A DNA stretch of 64,000 nucleotides from Alloprevotella sp. Lung230 (GCF_014385435.1 NZ_JACSUD010000003.1:1-64000); one strand, 5' to 3'; positions 53,293 through 61,841 are shown, counted from the first letter of the stretch. Notes: generated by a model not told the origin, from the letters alone. A program made the numbers and translations.

Positions 53293-53545
53293 AAGTCGGG
53301 GAGAAAGGAAAAGCAAAGACACTTCAGTTCGATCGAGGCACAACGACCGCAGCGCCTTTCGGCCGGCAGCGTTCGCCCCTCTTTCTGCTGCAAAGGTACG
53401 ACATTTGCTGCATTCTGCCCACTTCTTGCTTACTTTTCCCACGCTTCGGCTGTCGTTTTTTCTGTCCGCTTCCTCGGGGGAAAAGGGCGTCCGTGGCCGC
53501 GCCACCTCCTCGTCTCGCTCACCGCAACAGGGCGGATTTCAGCCT

Positions 53546-53650
53546 TCGGTGTCGGGGGTAAATTTATCTCTGAGGTAGTTTTTTCTACGTCTGAGATAGA
53601 AAAAACTACCTCAGAGGTAAATTTTTCTATCTCCTATCTTTTTGAAAGAA
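53546..53650. repeat. 21-bp repeat locus E (5 units, intergenic)
   Basis: Units begin at 53546 (degenerate, TCGGTGTCGGGGGTA), 53567, 53588, 53609 and 53630 (degenerate, TCTCCTATCTTT). The degenerate ends match those of loci C and G, which suggests shared boundary sequences. The run lies in a 613-bp gap; the rest of that gap (53293-53545 and 53651-53905) shows no gene, only the promoter described next. Confidence 0.9.
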
Positions 53651-53777
53651 CGTTCGTGGTGGACTATGGTGGAGAGGTTCTGTGTCTTGGCGGAGGGGAA
53701 ATCGGCAGCCGATGGGCACGACCACCGCGCAATCGGAGCGAGAAAGGGGGCTTTGCAGTGTTAATGTTTCTAATTCT

Positions 53778-53809
53778 TTCGGAGGTTACAGCGATTATGC
53801 TTAATTTTG
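53778..53809 (+). promoter_or_regulatory. Probable promoter of the small outer membrane protein gene
   Basis: TAATTTTG at 53802-53809 is a good -7 box; the -33 position has TTCG (53778-53781) at a 20-bp spacing. Confidence 0.5.
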
Positions 53810-53905
53810 CTGCATTGTTGGAGGGTATTGCCCATTGGGCAAACGCCCTTTTCCACCACGAAACTTTCATCTTTTTTTAGTTGGCACTCTGCCGTTTTTT
53901 CGCTT

Positions 53906-54388
53906 ATGAAGAAAATTCTCACCGCACTCCTCCTGCTCCTGGCCGTGACCACCACCGCCCGCGCACAGTTCAAACAAGGCACTTACTACGTGGGCGCTTC
54001 GCTCACGGGGCTGAACATGAGTTACAGCAAAAACACTGACTTCCAGCTCGGCCTCAATGCCGATGCCGGCTACTTCATCATCGACAAACTCATGCTCCAC
54101 GGCACGCTCGGCATCGATAGCCATCCCGGCGATGCCAAGCGCTTCACGATGGGCGGCGGTGCGCGCTACTATTTCCTCGAAAACGGCATTTCCCTCGGCG
54201 CCGGACTGGAATTTTCCCATCTCTCCCCCGGCATCGACAACCTGCGCCTCCCCTTTGAAGTGGGCTACACTTACTATCTCAACCGCCACGTGGCCATCGA
54301 GCCGGCGGCCTACTATCGCCTTTCGCTCAACGACTTCAGCGGCGGCAGCGAGGTGGGGGTGCGCCTCGGCTTGGGCTTCTACTTCTGA
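53906..54388 (+). CDS. Small outer membrane beta-barrel protein
   Basis: A 160-residue exported protein. The signal peptide MKKILTALLLLLAVTTTARAQ is followed by alternating beta strands (TYYVGASLTGLNMSYS, FQLGLNADAGYFI, GGGARYYFLENGISLGAGLEF, PFEVGYTYYLNRHVAIEPAAYY) and it ends in a phenylalanine (GVRLGLGFYF), the usual C-terminal outer membrane insertion signal. It fits the OmpW/OmpA-like porin-family beta-barrel proteins of Bacteroidales. The start at 53906 is set by the signal peptide. The function is unknown. Confidence 0.85.
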   Translation: MKKILTALLLLLAVTTTARAQFKQGTYYVGASLTGLNMSYSKNTDFQLGLNADAGYFIIDKLMLHGTLGIDSHPGDAKRFTMGGGARYYFLENGISLGAGLEFSHLSPGIDNLRLPFEVGYTYYLNRHVAIEPAAYYRLSLNDFSGGSEVGVRLGLGFYF

Positions 54389-54396
54389 AGCATCAC

Positions 54397-54810
54397 GATA
54401 TTCGCCCCCTTCGGGGACGCTTCGCTATGCACGATGTCTGTCCGTAGGTTCGTCGGGCTATGCCCTCCTCGCCTACGGTTATTCAGATTCGCCCCCTTCG
54501 GGGACGCCGCTGTGCATCTGCGGTTCAGTGACAACTCCCCCTTGAGCGGTGGTGTCTTCAGCACCGGGGACGCCGCTATGCATCTGCGGTTCAGTGACAA
54601 CATATACCTATGCCACAGAGGGACGATGTAGACGATGCACGGTCTATAGGGCACAGGGGAACAACGCAACCGATACATAATGTGCCCCCATACGCCGCAT
54701 GGAGTCCCCGAAGGGGGCTTCTCCCAATAGCCGTAGGCGAGGAGGGCAGAGCCCGACGAACCTACGGTAGGGGTATCGCCAGCGGTGCGTCCCCGACGGG
54801 GGCGAATATC
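54397..54810. repeat. 414-bp fold-back element with ~85-bp inverted arms
   Basis: The left arm (54397-54483) and right arm (54726-54810) are inverted copies sharing GATATTCGCCCCC.TCGGGGACG, CCGTAGGTTCGTCGGGCT and TGCCCTCCTCGCCTACGG. Inside are two direct copies of GGGGACGCCGCTRTGCATCT followed by GCGGTTCAGTGACAAC (about 54498 and 54567). The palindrome GCCCCCTTCGGGGAC recurs at about 54404, 54491, inverted at 54702 and 54790, and again at 54851 beyond the element. It fills the 541-bp gap between the outer membrane protein gene and thiL; no gene is seen in it. Confidence 0.75.
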
Positions 54811-54929
54811 ACTTTATTATAGCCCCACGGCATCTGTTGTTCCTGATGATTGCCCCCTTCGGGGACGGACGTAGTCCGCGCGATGTTGTTGATTTTTTGA
54901 TTTCCGCCACCTTTTCCACCTCCTTTCTC

Positions 54930-56009
54930 ATGCAGATTGCAGAATTGGGCGAATTTGCCCTCATCGACCGCCTCAATGAAGGCGTGAGTCCGGTCAATGC
55001 CGCCACCCTCACCGCGGCCGGCGACGACTGTGCCGTCATGGCCTATCCCGCCACGCGCGTGCTCGCCACGACCGACCTGATGCTCGAAGGCATCGATTTC
55101 GACCTCGTCTATACCCCCCTCCGCCACCTCGGCTACAAGGCCGCGATGGCCGGGATGAGCAACATCTACGCCATGAACGGCGTCCCGCGTCAGCTCCTCG
55201 TGGGGCTGGGCGTGTCGAACCGATTTGAGGTGGAGGACCTCGACGAACTCTATGCCGGGCTGCGGATGGCCTGCGAGCGCCACAACGTCGACCTCGTGGG
55301 CGGCGACACCAGTGCTTCGCTCACGGGACTCACGCTCGCCCTCACCACCATCGGGGATGTGGCGGAGGCCGACCTCGTGGGGCGCGATGGTGCGCACGAC
55401 ACCGACCTCGTGTGCGTGTCGGGCAATCTGGGGGCGGCCTACATGGGCCTCCAACTCATGGAGCGCGAAAAGGCGGTCTACCTCTCGCAGATTGACGCCG
55501 CAAAGACTGAGGCCGCACGCCGCGCCATCGACTTCCAGCCCGACTTTGCCGGCCGTGAATACCTCCTCGAACGCCTCCTCAAACCCGAAGCGCGCCGCGA
55601 CATCGTCGAGGCTCTTCGTGCGGCCGGCCTTCGCCCCACGGCGATGATCGATGTGAGCGATGGGCTGGCGAGCGAACTTCTCCACATCTGCCGCCGGAGC
55701 GGTGTGGGTTGCCGCATCTTCGAAGAGCGCATCCCCATCGACTATCAGACGGCAGTGGCGGCCGAGGGCTTCAACATGAACCTCACCACCTGCGCCCTCA
55801 ACGGCGGAGCGGACTACGAACTGCTCTTCACCGTCCCCCTCACCGACCACGACCGTGTGGCGGCGATGGACGACGTGCGCATCATCGGCCACATCACCCG
55901 TGCCGAACTGGGAGCGCAGCTCGTCACCCGCGACGGCAACGAATTTGCCCTCCAAGCCCAAGGGTGGACGCCGCAGCAGGCTGCCGCACAATCCCGAGAC
56001 TTAGGCTGA
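54930..56009 (+). CDS. thiL: Thiamine-monophosphate kinase
   Basis: A 359-residue enzyme that makes thiamine diphosphate from thiamine monophosphate and ATP, the last step of thiamine synthesis. The N-terminus IAELGEFALIDRLNEG and AAGDDCAVM, then LATTDLMLEGIDF, NIYAMNGVPRQLLVGLGV, LVGGDTSASLTGLTLALTTIG and the C-terminal MIDVSDGLASELLHICRRS and GGADYELLFT are all family motifs. The start MQIAELGEF at 54930 is chosen over an upstream in-frame ATG in the repeat region. It is slightly longer than the E. coli enzyme (325). Confidence 0.95.
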   Translation: MQIAELGEFALIDRLNEGVSPVNAATLTAAGDDCAVMAYPATRVLATTDLMLEGIDFDLVYTPLRHLGYKAAMAGMSNIYAMNGVPRQLLVGLGVSNRFEVEDLDELYAGLRMACERHNVDLVGGDTSASLTGLTLALTTIGDVAEADLVGRDGAHDTDLVCVSGNLGAAYMGLQLMEREKAVYLSQIDAAKTEAARRAIDFQPDFAGREYLLERLLKPEARRDIVEALRAAGLRPTAMIDVSDGLASELLHICRRSGVGCRIFEERIPIDYQTAVAAEGFNMNLTTCALNGGADYELLFTVPLTDHDRVAAMDDVRIIGHITRAELGAQLVTRDGNEFALQAQGWTPQQAAAQSRDLG

Positions 56010-56046
56010 ACCTTTCTGCTTCGGAAAGGGCAATGTCTTCGGCCCG

Positions 56047-56102
56047 AAAAAACGCTCTGCCTCAGAGATAGCACAGACTATCGCTGAGGCAGAGCGTTTT
56101 TC
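56047..56102. terminator. Bidirectional terminator built from a 21-bp repeat doublet (locus F)
   Basis: AAAACGCTCTGCCTCAG and CTGAGGCAGAGCGTTTT form the stem, with TAG/CTA continuing inside, between convergent thiL and hslR. The two arms are spaced as two 21-bp repeat units (56060 CCTCAGAGATAG and 56081 TCGCTGAGGCAG). Confidence 0.85.
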
Positions 56103-56116
56103 GGGGGCAATCGGTG

Positions 56117-56536
56117 TCAGTCGTCGAGGTCGAAATCGAAGTCGCCATCGAGGAAGACGGGCGTTTCGGCAAAGTCGTCGAGGGCGCGGCGGTCTTTCTT
56201 GGTGGGGCGTCCTGTGCCGCGGGCGCGGTCGACAAATCCACTGATGCGGCTCATTTCGAGGAGTTCGTATTGCTCGGGTGGAGTGATGTTTTCGAGGATT
56301 TTGGGGAGGAGGCGCGCGCCGACCCGTTTTTCAATCGGGGAGAGCACCCGAAAGGAGTAGGTGATGGGGGCTTTGCGCACGGTCACCACATCGCCGGCCT
56401 TCACGGTGCGGGAGGGTTTGACCAAGGCGCCGCCGAGGGTGATGCGGCCGTTTTTGCAGGCATCGGTGGCGAGCGTGCGGGTCTTGTAGATGCGCGCTGC
56501 CCAGAGCCATTTGTCTATGCGGGCTTCGGTGAGCAT
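56117..56536 (-). CDS. hslR: S4-domain RNA-binding protein, Hsp15 family
   Basis: A 139-residue RNA-binding protein. The S4 domain starts at once (EARIDKWLWAARIYKTRTLATDACKNGRITLGGALVKPS) and matches Hsp15, which binds stalled 50S subunits with attached peptidyl-tRNA. The C-terminal tail is acidic (FLDGDFDFDLDD) instead of basic, which differs from E. coli. The start at 56536 (MLTEARIDKW) is chosen; the upstream extension overlaps coaE in another frame. It is downstream of coaE by 32 bp. Confidence 0.9.
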   Translation of the reverse strand: MLTEARIDKWLWAARIYKTRTLATDACKNGRITLGGALVKPSRTVKAGDVVTVRKAPITYSFRVLSPIEKRVGARLLPKILENITPPEQYELLEMSRISGFVDRARGTGRPTKKDRRALDDFAETPVFLDGDFDFDLDD

Positions 56537-56568
56537 AAGGTTTTTGTGTGGGTAAATCGTGATTTCTT

Positions 56569-57171
56569 TCAATCTCCGACCAGGCCGAGACGGACGAGTT
56601 GCGCGGCGAGGTCGGTGCGGCCGTCGTTGAGGAGGACGTGGTGGGCGCGGCGGCACTTTTCGGCTTCAGGGAGTTGGAGTGCCATCCAGCGGAGAGCGGC
56701 CTCGCGGTCGATGCCGTCGCGCGCCATCAATCGGCGCAGGCGTTCGTCGTCGGGACACGACACATGAAGGGTGCAATCGACAAAGCGGTCGAAACCACTC
56801 TCGAAGAGGAGGGCGCACTCCATGAAGACGCGGGGCGCGCCATGATGAGCCGCGACAAAATCCTGCCAAGCAGCTGCCACGCGGGGGTGGACGATGGCAT
56901 CGATTCGGGCGCTGTGGTCGCGCCCCCGGCAGAGGTAGGCCGCGAGCACACGCTTGACGAGTTGCCCTTCGGCATCGTAGACTTCCGCGCCTACGAGATC
57001 GCGTAGCCGGCGCTGCACCTCGGCATCGGTGCGGATGATGCGCTTGGCCTCGGGGTCGGTGTAGAAAATCGGAGCACCTTGGGCTTCCAGCTGCCGACAC
57101 ACATAACTTTTGCCCGAAGCGATGCCCCCCGTGATGCCCCAGCGCTGCGGGGCGGCGTCAAGGTGTGTCAT
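56569..57171 (-). CDS. coaE: Dephospho-CoA kinase
   Basis: A 200-residue P-loop kinase that phosphorylates the 3' hydroxyl of dephospho-CoA in the last step of CoA synthesis. The P-loop is WGITGGIASGKSYVCRQLEAQGAPIFYTD, and the family segments IDAIVHPRV and DCTLHVSCPDDERLRRLMARDGI are present. I use the ATG at 57171 (MTHLDAAPQRW), which overlaps the end of the YbbR-like gene by 14 bp, a sign of coupling; an ATG at 57204 is also possible. Confidence 0.93.
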   Translation of the reverse strand: MTHLDAAPQRWGITGGIASGKSYVCRQLEAQGAPIFYTDPEAKRIIRTDAEVQRRLRDLVGAEVYDAEGQLVKRVLAAYLCRGRDHSARIDAIVHPRVAAAWQDFVAAHHGAPRVFMECALLFESGFDRFVDCTLHVSCPDDERLRRLMARDGIDREAALRWMALQLPEAEKCRRAHHVLLNDGRTDLAAQLVRLGLVGD

Positions 57172-58168
57172 TGTCGGGGAAGTCGGAGGGATTGATGTCT
57201 TCAATAATAAAATCTACATGGTCGGGCGTGAGGCGCGGGCGGTAGACTCCGTAGGGCGTGGACTTGAGCGAGAGGGGGATGGAAGGCTCTTTGCGGCCGA
57301 TGAGGTCGGCATAATTGATGACGATGACAAAACTCTCGTCCGTCACCTTCTTATACTGGCTCATGCCGACTTGGAACGTCACCTTCACCTTGGCGGGGAA
57401 GGTGCGCAGTGTCTTATCGGCCGGGAAATTGACCCCTTGCACCGGCACTTCCACGGTCTTCTCGACCATGCGGTCGGCAATGATGGTGAGCCGCGCCTGA
57501 TTGGGGACATACTTTACACCGGGGATTTTCACGAATTTGCGGCGCACGATGGTGGTGTCGGTGAGGTGGTGCAGGCGGATGGGCTCCAGATAGGCGGCAG
57601 TGAGGGTGTCGAGAACGCTGCGCGAGGCGTAGACGAGGGCTTCGCGCGGTTCGACATCGACGGCCATGATGGAGTAGGCCGAATCGGGGAAAAACTTGCC
57701 CTGCACCACGACCGGCACGCGTTTGCTCAGCCCGTAGTTGAAATAGAAATCCATCGTTTCGGGACGCACGCTCAAAGCCTGCGTGCTGCTCTCCAAGGCG
57801 GCCACGACGGGCTTGAGGAGTTCGGCCGTGGCGAGGGAGACGTGGCCGCTGGTCGTGGCAACGCTGTCGAAATGCACCACGATGGGAGCAAAGGTGTGGA
57901 CGTAGCGATAGCGCAGGAGCACCACGCCGCGGTCGCGGAGGGTGATGCGCACATGTGCGGGCAGTTCGGTGGTAATCACGACGTTTTCGGGCACATCTAC
58001 GAGGCGCACCGGAATGTCAAACTCCTCTTCGTAGACCTCGTTGACCGTTTGAAAAAGCCAAAAAGAGGCCGAGAGCAGCAAGAAAAACAAAAACGCGAAG
58101 AACTGCCTGTTCCCCAAAAAGGACAGGTAGTGCTTCGCGTTTTGTAGAAAGGGAAGAAGAGAGCGCAT
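57158..58168 (-). CDS. YbbR-like domain protein (CdaR-like)
   Basis: A 336-residue protein with one N-terminal membrane helix (QFFAFLFFLLLSASFWLFQTV) and a periplasmic part composed of YbbR-like beta repeats (EEFDIPVRLVDVPENVVITTELPAHVRITLRDRG, later SKRVPVVVQGKFFPDSAY and EKTVEVPVQGVNFPADKT). In Firmicutes, YbbR/CdaR regulates a c-di-AMP cyclase; here no cyclase is adjacent, so that role is only suggested. It lies in the conserved Bacteroidales order nusB-yajC-ybbR-coaE. Confidence 0.88.
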   Translation of the reverse strand: MRSLLPFLQNAKHYLSFLGNRQFFAFLFFLLLSASFWLFQTVNEVYEEEFDIPVRLVDVPENVVITTELPAHVRITLRDRGVVLLRYRYVHTFAPIVVHFDSVATTSGHVSLATAELLKPVVAALESSTQALSVRPETMDFYFNYGLSKRVPVVVQGKFFPDSAYSIMAVDVEPREALVYASRSVLDTLTAAYLEPIRLHHLTDTTIVRRKFVKIPGVKYVPNQARLTIIADRMVEKTVEVPVQGVNFPADKTLRTFPAKVKVTFQVGMSQYKKVTDESFVIVINYADLIGRKEPSIPLSLKSTPYGVYRPRLTPDHVDFIIEDINPSDFPDNDTP

Positions 58169-58287
58169 AGTGTCAGGGCATGAAAAGGGTCAGCGCAGAC
58201 TGCGCGTTGGAAAAAGGACGCGGCGTGAGAGCATGGCCGAGGGCGTACTCGCCGCGCGATGCGACATCGCGGAGGGCAGAGAGACCG

Positions 58288-58593
58288 TTAGGCCTGTGCC
58301 GGCTGCGTGCCGTTGGGGTTGATGGCCGCCTTTTCGACCCGAATGTCCACACCGGTGGCCACTTTGAGGGTGATGATGTTGCCGTCGATGTTTTTGATGG
58401 TGCCGTGGATGCCGCCGATGGTCACCACGTCCTGACCCACAGCGAGGGCGTCGCGGAAGCGGTTCACTTCCTTCTGCTTCTTCTGCTGAGGACGAATCAT
58501 GAAGAAATACATGATGGCAAAAAGAGCAACCATCATCAAGATGGTGGTCCACATGCTGCCTTGTTGTGCAGCGGCAAGGAGGGTAAAGTTCAT
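58288..58593 (-). CDS. yajC: Preprotein translocase accessory subunit YajC
   Basis: A 101-residue inner-membrane protein of the SecDF-YajC complex. It starts MNFTLLAAAQQGSMWTTILMMVALFAIMYFFMIRPQQKKQKEVN, with the single membrane helix and the diagnostic FFMIRPQQKKQKE. A small cytoplasmic domain follows (VVTIGGIHGTIKNIDGNIITLKVATGVDIRVEKAAI). The 53-bp gap to nusB and the 119-bp gap to the YbbR-like gene fit one operon. Confidence 0.95.
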   Translation of the reverse strand: MNFTLLAAAQQGSMWTTILMMVALFAIMYFFMIRPQQKKQKEVNRFRDALAVGQDVVTIGGIHGTIKNIDGNIITLKVATGVDIRVEKAAINPNGTQPAQA

Positions 58594-58646
58594 AGGGTGG
58601 AATTAAAAAAAAGTGGGAGAAAAGGGAGGGTAGGGCAGAGGGGCGG

Positions 58647-59564
58647 TCATTTGAGCAAGATGCCCTCGGCCTTGAGTTTTTTGCAGATGTTGTCGAGCAT
58701 ACCGTGGATGTAGCTTGATGAGCGCGGCGTACTGTACACCTTGGCGATGTCGAGATACTCGTTGAAGGAGACGTTGAGCGGGATGTTGTCGAACGCCAGG
58801 ATTTCGGCCAGCGCAATCTGCATGATGATGATGTCCATGAAGGCGAGGCGCGAAAACTCCCAGTTCTTCGTGCTCTGTCGGATGAAGTCGCGGATGTCGT
58901 CGGCGCGCTCCAGGGTGGTGGTGAATAGGCGTGCGGCAAAGGTGGAATCTTCGTCGGTGCCGTAGAGGGGGAGCAACTCCTGTTCGGGTCCGTTGGCGGG
59001 GTCGAAGCGCTTGATGGTCTTGAGCACGAAGGAGTCTACGATTTCCTTGTCGTCGTTCCAGTAGAGGCTCTGTTCTTCCAAGATGGGGGCGAAGGCCTCG
59101 TTGTTGACGATGAGCGTCTTGTAGAGTTTGCGCACGATTTCGCGGTCGGCCTCGTAGGAACGGTCTTCCTTGTCGAGATAGCCGAGGAAGTGGTCGTGGT
59201 TGGTGAAGCTCTCGTAGAGTTTCTTGACGAAGGCCTCTTCCTGCTCCCACAGGCTCTTCTGCTTGTCGGCCCACTCGTGGAGGGCGATGTTGGCATCGAG
59301 TTGTTGGAGAAACTGGTTGGCCGCCAGCACGCTGTCGCTGCCGGGAGTGAGGCGTTTGAGCTTGGTGTTGCGGGCCTTGGCCTTGCGTTCGGCCATGCGA
59401 CGCAGTTCCACAAGCAGCAGGAGGAGCGACTTGTAGAGGTCGTGGGCCTTTTGGAGGCTGAAGTCGAGTTCTTGGAGCGCCACCTCTGTGGTCTTGCCTT
59501 CGTTCTGGTAGTAAGCATAGACGAGCTGTACCACTTTCAGACGGATGAGTGCACGATTGATCAT
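58647..59564 (-). CDS. nusB: Transcription antitermination factor NusB, long Bacteroidota form
   Basis: A 305-residue protein, about twice the E. coli NusB length. The N-terminal INRALIRLKVVQLVYAYYQNEGKT and the C-terminal helical half (LAFMDIIIMQIALAEILAFDNIPLNVSFNEYLDIAKVYS...SYIHGMLDNICKKL) carry the NusB fold signals; the middle is a lineage-typical insertion. It binds boxA RNA with NusE/S10 in rRNA antitermination. The start MINRAL at 59564 is chosen over upstream ATGs. A minus-strand -7-like TATTTTTG lies about 50 bp upstream. Confidence 0.92.
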   Translation of the reverse strand: MINRALIRLKVVQLVYAYYQNEGKTTEVALQELDFSLQKAHDLYKSLLLLLVELRRMAERKAKARNTKLKRLTPGSDSVLAANQFLQQLDANIALHEWADKQKSLWEQEEAFVKKLYESFTNHDHFLGYLDKEDRSYEADREIVRKLYKTLIVNNEAFAPILEEQSLYWNDDKEIVDSFVLKTIKRFDPANGPEQELLPLYGTDEDSTFAARLFTTTLERADDIRDFIRQSTKNWEFSRLAFMDIIIMQIALAEILAFDNIPLNVSFNEYLDIAKVYSTPRSSSYIHGMLDNICKKLKAEGILLK

Positions 59565-59813
59565 AGTTGTCGGAATGTTCGTCCCCATCGGGACATTTTC
59601 TGCCACAAAAATACGACTTTCTACCGACTGCCGAAAAAGAAAACCTCGAAATTCGTGTTTTTTTAGTAAAACAGAGGGAAAAAGTCGTCCTTGAGATTGA
59701 AAAATCGCTGTGCCGTTTGGTCATCTGCCCAAAAATCTGCAAATTTGCAGGGTCAAAAGGCCACCGCTGCGTTGTGTGGCCGGACGAACTCAATCCACAT
59801 TACGCTGTTCCTG

Positions 59814-60185
59814 ATGAAAGAAAACTACGAATCTTGGAGAGAACGCTCCGAAAACGAAATCCTCTTTTCGCGGGTGGTCAAAGCCGGAAAACGCGTCTAC
59901 TACCTCGACGTGAAGAGCGACCGCCACAACGAATACTACATCTCGATGACCGAAAGCAAGCGCATCAAAGATGGCAACGAGGGGGAGCGTCCCGTCTTCG
60001 AAAAACATAAGATTTTCCTCTATCGCGAAGACATCATCAAGTTTCTCTCTGCCCTGACCGATGCCGCACAGTTTGTCGGCGACCACCGACCCCTCATCGA
60101 CGCCTCCCTCGGCGAGCGATACGACGAAGCCACCGGCACTACCACGCGCGATGCGCTGAGCGCCGACTTCAACGTCGAGTTCTGA
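59814..60185 (+). CDS. PUR-domain (DUF3276) DNA/RNA-binding protein
   Basis: A 123-residue protein of the PUR-alpha-like family common in Bacteroidota. It begins MKENYESWRERSENEILFSRVVKAGKRVYYLDVKSD, then YYISMTESKRI and FEKHKIFLYREDIIKFLSALTDA, the strand-helix pattern of a single PUR repeat that binds single-stranded nucleic acid. It is divergent from nusB. The in-frame sequence upstream of 59814 is AT-rich leader. The gap 60186-60347 shows no gene. Confidence 0.9.
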   Translation: MKENYESWRERSENEILFSRVVKAGKRVYYLDVKSDRHNEYYISMTESKRIKDGNEGERPVFEKHKIFLYREDIIKFLSALTDAAQFVGDHRPLIDASLGERYDEATGTTTRDALSADFNVEF

Positions 60186-60347
60186 ACGCCCCGCGCTCCG
60201 CCTCGCCCTTTGCGCGCCTCGCACCGCACACTTTTTTCCATCCAACGGACACCGCTACCCATTGGCAGAATTTGAGTCGGACCCGCCTTCCGCTCAAGTG
60301 CTGCTAGTGGGTTGCTGTTTCTCTCAGCCCTCCAATCTTTTTCCTGC

Positions 60348-61706
60348 ATGAAAGAATTTATCAAAACCACCACTACCGCCGAAACCGCTGTGCTCGTGGC
60401 GCTCATCACCAAACAGCAAAACGAACGCAAGACCGAAGAATATCTCGACGAACTGGAGTTTTTGGCCGAAACCGCAGGTGCCACCACCGTCCGACGCTTC
60501 ACCCAGCGCATGGACGGCCCCAGCAGTGTCACCTACGTGGGTAAAGGCAAACTTCAAGAAATCCGCCAATACATCGAGGAATGCGAACAAGCGGCCGATG
60601 AAGCCGACGACGACCCACTCTGGCCGGCCGATGTGGAGAAGCCTCAACCGGTGGGCATGGTCATCTTTGACGATGAACTCTCGGCCAAACAACTCCGCAA
60701 CATCGAGGCCGAACTGAAAGTCAAAATCCTCGACCGCACCTCCCTCATCCTCGACATTTTTGCCATGCGCGCCCAAACGGCCAACGCCAAAACACAAGTC
60801 GAACTCGCACAGTATCGCTACATGCTCCCCCGCCTGCAACGGCTCTGGACGCACTTGGAGCGCCAAGGCGGTGGTTCGGGGGGTGCCGGCGGTGGCAAAG
60901 GCGGCAGCGTGGGACTCCGCGGGCCGGGCGAAACGCAGTTGGAGATGGACCGCCGCATCATTCTCAACCGCATGTCGCTCCTCAAAGAGCGGTTGGCCGA
61001 CATCGACCGCCAAAAAACCACGCAACGGCAAAATCGCGGCAAACTCATCCGCGTGGCGCTCGTGGGCTACACCAACGTGGGCAAATCGACCCTCATCAAC
61101 CTGCTCTCCAAGAGCGAGGTGTTTGCCGAAAACAAACTCTTTGCCACACTGGACACCACGGTGCGCAAGGTCATCGTGAAAAACCTTCCCTTCCTGCTGG
61201 CCGACACCGTGGGCTTCATCCGAAAACTGCCCACCGACTTGGTCGATTCTTTCAAGTCGACCCTTGACGAAACGCGTGAGGCCGACCTCCTGCTCCATGT
61301 CATCGACGTGTCCCACCCCGACTTTGAAGAACAGTTGGCCGTGGTCGACCGCACCTTGATGGAACTCGGTTGCGCCGAGAAGCCGCGCATCCTCATCTTC
61401 AACAAGATGGATGCCTACACCTTCACCCCCAAAGATCCCAACGACCTCACCCCTGCCACCCGCAAGAACACCCCGCTTTCCCAACTCATGGATTCGTGGA
61501 TGGCACGCACTGCCGGAGGTGCCGATGCTTCCAACCCGAATGCCGACAACGTGCTGGATGTGATTTTCATCTCCGCCCGCGAACGGCAGAACATCGAGGC
61601 GCTCCGCGACCTGCTCTACCATCGTGTGCGCGAACTTCATGTGCAGAAGTATCCCTACAACGACTTCCTGTTTCAAGAGTATAACGAGGAGGGCGAGGTG
61701 CTCTAA
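60348..61706 (+). CDS. hflX: Ribosome-associated GTPase HflX
   Basis: A 452-residue GTPase that binds the 50S subunit and splits stalled ribosomes. The N-terminal HflX domain (VTYVGKGKLQEIRQYIEE, FDDELSAKQLRNIE, DRTSLILDIFAMRAQTANAKTQVELAQYRYMLPRL) is followed by the glycine-rich linker GGGSGGAGGGKGGSVGLRGPGETQLE. The G domain has G1 GYTNVGKST at about 240-248, G3 ADTVGF, and G4 NKMDAY. The start MKEFIKTTTTAETAVLVAL at 60348 fits; an upstream in-frame ATG lies in non-coding sequence. Confidence 0.96.
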   Translation: MKEFIKTTTTAETAVLVALITKQQNERKTEEYLDELEFLAETAGATTVRRFTQRMDGPSSVTYVGKGKLQEIRQYIEECEQAADEADDDPLWPADVEKPQPVGMVIFDDELSAKQLRNIEAELKVKILDRTSLILDIFAMRAQTANAKTQVELAQYRYMLPRLQRLWTHLERQGGGSGGAGGGKGGSVGLRGPGETQLEMDRRIILNRMSLLKERLADIDRQKTTQRQNRGKLIRVALVGYTNVGKSTLINLLSKSEVFAENKLFATLDTTVRKVIVKNLPFLLADTVGFIRKLPTDLVDSFKSTLDETREADLLLHVIDVSHPDFEEQLAVVDRTLMELGCAEKPRILIFNKMDAYTFTPKDPNDLTPATRKNTPLSQLMDSWMARTAGGADASNPNADNVLDVIFISARERQNIEALRDLLYHRVRELHVQKYPYNDFLFQEYNEEGEVL

Positions 61707-61757
61707 ATCCGCCCCACTCCCCTCCCCATTTTCTGCACTCGGTGGGCGCCGAATCTA

Positions 61758-61841
61758 CCTCAGAGGTAATTTTTTCTACCTCTGAGATAAAAAATTTTAC
61801 CTCTGAGGTAGATTTTTCCGGCTCCTATGTTTTTTTCAAGG
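61758..61841. repeat. 21-bp repeat locus G (4 units, intergenic)
   Basis: Units begin at 61758, 61779, 61800 and 61821; the last is degenerate (GCTCCTATGTTT) and resembles the right end of locus E. The run lies between hflX and mutS, 50 bp after the hflX stop. Confidence 0.92.

Noticed and set aside
50434-53880. A very long plus-strand open frame (over 1100 codons) opposite the calcium ATPase gene
   Set aside because: It mirrors the ATPase gene, has biased His/Gly/Arg-rich composition and no recognisable domain; such mirror frames are common in GC-rich DNA with this codon use. The same applies to long frames opposite porZ (40778-43297) and mutS (61836-63812).
7834-61841. The 21-bp runs as CRISPR or as iteron replication origins
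   Set aside because: Units are contiguous without spacers, occur at seven separate loci including inside genes, and no replication initiator gene lies nearby.
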